The notes under the pieces are model-generated. The model saw nothing but the letters and a program-made list of their open reading frames with translations. It did no database searches and had not been told where the DNA came from. The translations under genes and the position numbers were made by a program. A stretch of 26,833 nucleotides of DNA. Source: Fidelibacterota bacterium. GTDB taxonomy: Bacteria > Fidelibacterota > UBA8477. Positions 25,488-26,833 of this stretch are shown here, piece after piece. Every line of letters starts with the position of its first letter. Position 1 is the stretch's first letter. The stretch is from positions 1 to 26,833 of the forward strand of contig JAIPJR010000039.1 in assembly GCA_021734045.1 (NCBI GenBank), written 5' to 3'.

Positions 25488-25529
25488 CTACATATGTAGT
25501 ATAATAGCGACATCATTCGGAGAAGACAA
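25488..25529 (-). promoter_or_regulatory. blaI promoter with overlapping 12-base palindromic operator
   Basis: CTACATATGTAG (25488-25499) is a perfect palindrome with the TACA...TGTA half sites typical of BlaI/MecI operators. On the minus strand a -35-like TTGTCT (25529-25524) and -10-like TATTAT (25506-25501) are 17 bases apart. The palindrome starts 2 bases downstream of the -10, just upstream of the blaI ribosome binding site. A bound repressor would cover the start of transcription of the blaI-M56 operon. Confidence 0.7.
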
Positions 25530-25825
25530 ATGTTTTTTTACCAAGTTGCATAGCAAAGTCAGAGGGCTTTTGTCGGATCAATGACAACGTGCCTGCCTTC
25601 GGAAATCATCAAGACTGATTTCATCTTGGGCATCACCGTTTGTGTTGTACCTGGCCACTTATGCAGGCGGGTCGGATTTGCCTTTAATAGTGGGTGACAG
25701 GTACAAGAGACTCAATACAATAAATCGGTATCCCGTAGGTATCCCATCCTCTGGGAAAAACATGGACATTTATGACGATATATGGAGGGTTGGTAGGTGG
25801 GTGTTCCCTTGGTGGCTCTAAATGA

Positions 25826-25851
25826 AAAGCCCTCAGTTACCGGAGGGCTTT
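25826..25851 (-). terminator. Terminator-like hairpin, possibly bidirectional
   Basis: AAAGCCCTC (25826-25834) pairs with GAGGGCTTT (25843-25851) around an eight-base loop. On the minus strand the stem ends in a short T tract (CTTTTC). It lies about 170 bases after the end of the AAA_14/DUF4143 gene and could end that transcript; the T-run is short. Confidence 0.55.
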
Positions 25852-25914
25852 GCACTTGTACACCGCCCAGCCTTCGCCGGTGGCTCCGGCCTGGCGGGCA
25901 GGGACTGGCTGAAC

Positions 25915-25982
25915 CTCGCTGCATGATCGAATCTGGATTGTTTTGGGTTTGTGGCAAACATGGAAGGATGGTGCTGTTTACT
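25915..25982. repeat. 68-bp direct repeat, copy B
   Basis: Perfect match to 23498-23565 in the same orientation, 2417 bases away. GCAGGGACTG (about 25898-25907) upstream is also shared, with four extra bases before the core compared with copy A. The copy lies just downstream of the AAA_14 gene stop (26019). The two copies bracket the blaI and M56/TonB genes. Confidence 0.9.
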
Positions 25983-26018
25983 CAGGAATTCGGAAATATC
26001 CAAATACCCTGCCGGCAG

Positions 26019-26833
26019 TTACAGCGCCTGTTCAATAATTGTATCCTTGAACACGGGTATCAATGGAATATCAGGGTACTGTTCCCTGAAGGCATTATAT
26101 CTGACTGGTTTGTACAGATTTTCAGAATATTTGATTTCATAAGCATGGCGTTCTGCCACGACAAAATCCACCTCATGACCTTTCTGCGTCCGCCAGAATC
26201 GAATGTCCTCCAAGGAGAATTTGTCCAGGAGCATTCGAAAAAATGCCAGCTCCAGCAAATCACCACGATCCTTCCGTGTACCAATGGGCGTGAAATCATT
26301 CATGAAGTGATTGCGCAACCCCAGATCGTTCATGTATAGCTTAGGCATTTTCCGCAGCTCTTTTGCCAGATTCTTATGAAACGGGCGGACTGCCGATACA
26401 TGAAATGACTTCTGCATGACATACAGGTATGCTTCAATGGTCTTCCGGTCTACACCCAGGTTGCCGACGACACGGGTAGCGTTAAAAAGCCCGGGCTGAC
26501 ATGCAATTATCCTTAACAAATTCATATAAACATCCGGGTGCCTCAGATTTGCTTCATGTGCGTCCTTTTTTCCATATGAATCAGCGATTTCTTTCAACAG
26601 CAATCGTTTTTCATCCAGAACAGGCTCGAGCACGACTTCCGGATATCCGCCATACAGGATGTACTCATTCAGTTTCTGATCCAACGCCTTCCGGTATAAA
26701 GTTGGAATTTTTCCACTATGAACAGCGGGTACCAGATCATCCCTCTCCTCAAAATGGAGGAATTCCCGGAAGGAGAGTGTGTTCAGTGTGTGGATGCGTT
26801 TCCTGCCAGCCAGAGAATCGCGGAATTTCTCGT
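26019..26833 (-). CDS. AAA_14/DUF4143 ATP-binding protein (N-terminus beyond window)
   Basis: C-terminal 270 or so residues of a predicted ATP-binding protein of the AAA_14-DUF4143 type, often found in accessory regions and of poorly known function. The frame stays open to the window end, so the Walker motifs are not visible. The first readable part contains SLAGRKRIHTLNTLSFREFL, the end of the AAA_14 domain, then YILYGGYPEVVLEP. A winged-helix-like segment (about LLRIIACQPGLFNATRVVGN) is followed by the DUF4143 region: GDLLELAFFRML, then FWRTQKGHEVDFVV and AYEIKYS, a D...ExK arrangement like PD-(D/E)XK nuclease folds. The frame's first start-like codon at 26684 (TTG) is internal, not the start. 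Confidence 0.88.
   Translation of the reverse strand, partial: EKFRDSLAGRKRIHTLNTLSFREFLHFEERDDLVPAVHSGKIPTLYRKALDQKLNEYILYGGYPEVVLEPVLDEKRLLLKEIADSYGKKDAHEANLRHPDVYMNLLRIIACQPGLFNATRVVGNLGVDRKTIEAYLYVMQKSFHVSAVRPFHKNLAKELRKMPKLYMNDLGLRNHFMNDFTPIGTRKDRGDLLELAFFRMLLDKFSLEDIRFWRTQKGHEVDFVVAERHAYEIKYSENLYKPVRYNAFREQYPDIPLIPVFKDTIIEQAL

Larger units (their letters stand above)
25530..26018. other. Intergenic stretch upstream of blaI
   Basis: No credible gene; frames at 25712-25957 (minus) and 25797-26339 (plus) run across the repeat and the terminator-like hairpin or lie antisense to the AAA_14 gene. It contains a short tandem GGTATCCC pair (25727-25734 and 25738-25745), a terminator-like hairpin (25826-25851), a GC-rich CCTTCGCCGGTGGCTCCGG stretch near 25871 and repeat copy B. 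Confidence 0.6.

Noticed and set aside
25727-25745. Tandem GGTATCCC with 11-base period
   Set aside because: Only two short units; could be chance, and no gene start is close enough to suggest an operator.
25712-26339. Frames of 81 (minus) and 180 (plus) codons around repeat copy B
   Set aside because: They cross the hairpin and the repeat or run antisense to the AAA_14/DUF4143 gene; no protein features.

Overview
The window looks like a chromosomal segment (roughly 50-58 % GC in most genes) from a Gram-negative bacterium of the Fibrobacteres-Chlorobi-Bacteroidetes (FCB) superphylum, possibly a lineage such as Marinimicrobia, KSB1 or Calditrichota. The evidence is the type IX secretion system (T9SS) translocon protein SprA, PorV/PorQ-family barrels, secreted proteins ending in 'YPNPF' sorting domains, and a TonB-domain protein. 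The phylum is an inference. No rRNA, tRNA or CRISPR array was seen.

Positions 1-12203 (+ strand) form one compact seven-gene operon: sprA (5' end outside the window), a glutaminyl-cyclase-like M28 zinc enzyme, prmA, a lipoprotein, a secreted Asp-box propeller protein with a T9SS-type C-terminus, and two PorV/PorQ-family outer-membrane proteins. Every junction after sprA is a 1-4 base gap or a start/stop overlap (ATGA, TGATG, TAATG), so translational coupling is likely. The translocon, its PorV-type partner, a likely client and an N-terminal-glutamine-modifying enzyme are encoded together. Several exported proteins in the window are predicted to begin with Gln after signal-peptide cleavage, which fits the cyclase.

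Positions 12403-23384 (- strand) hold a large hybrid histidine kinase with a periplasmic solute-binding-type sensor, an aldo/keto reductase, a 1037-residue T9SS client with an alpha/beta-hydrolase-like domain, the transcript-cleavage factor GreA with a good promoter, and a second, simpler histidine kinase with the same type of sensor. Neither kinase has a separate response-regulator gene nearby.

Positions 23385-26018 hold a BlaI/BlaR1-type regulatory pair in locally AT-richer DNA. BlaI starts at TTG behind a strong ribosome binding site and under a 12-base palindromic operator that overlaps the -10 box. The M56 protease carries a TonB C-terminal domain instead of a penicillin-binding sensor, and an internal ribosome binding site, start codon and lipobox could yield the TonB part as a separate lipoprotein. 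A perfect 68-bp direct repeat sits on each side of this module.

The window ends inside a - strand gene for an AAA_14/DUF4143 ATP-binding protein (26019-26833, N-terminus missing).
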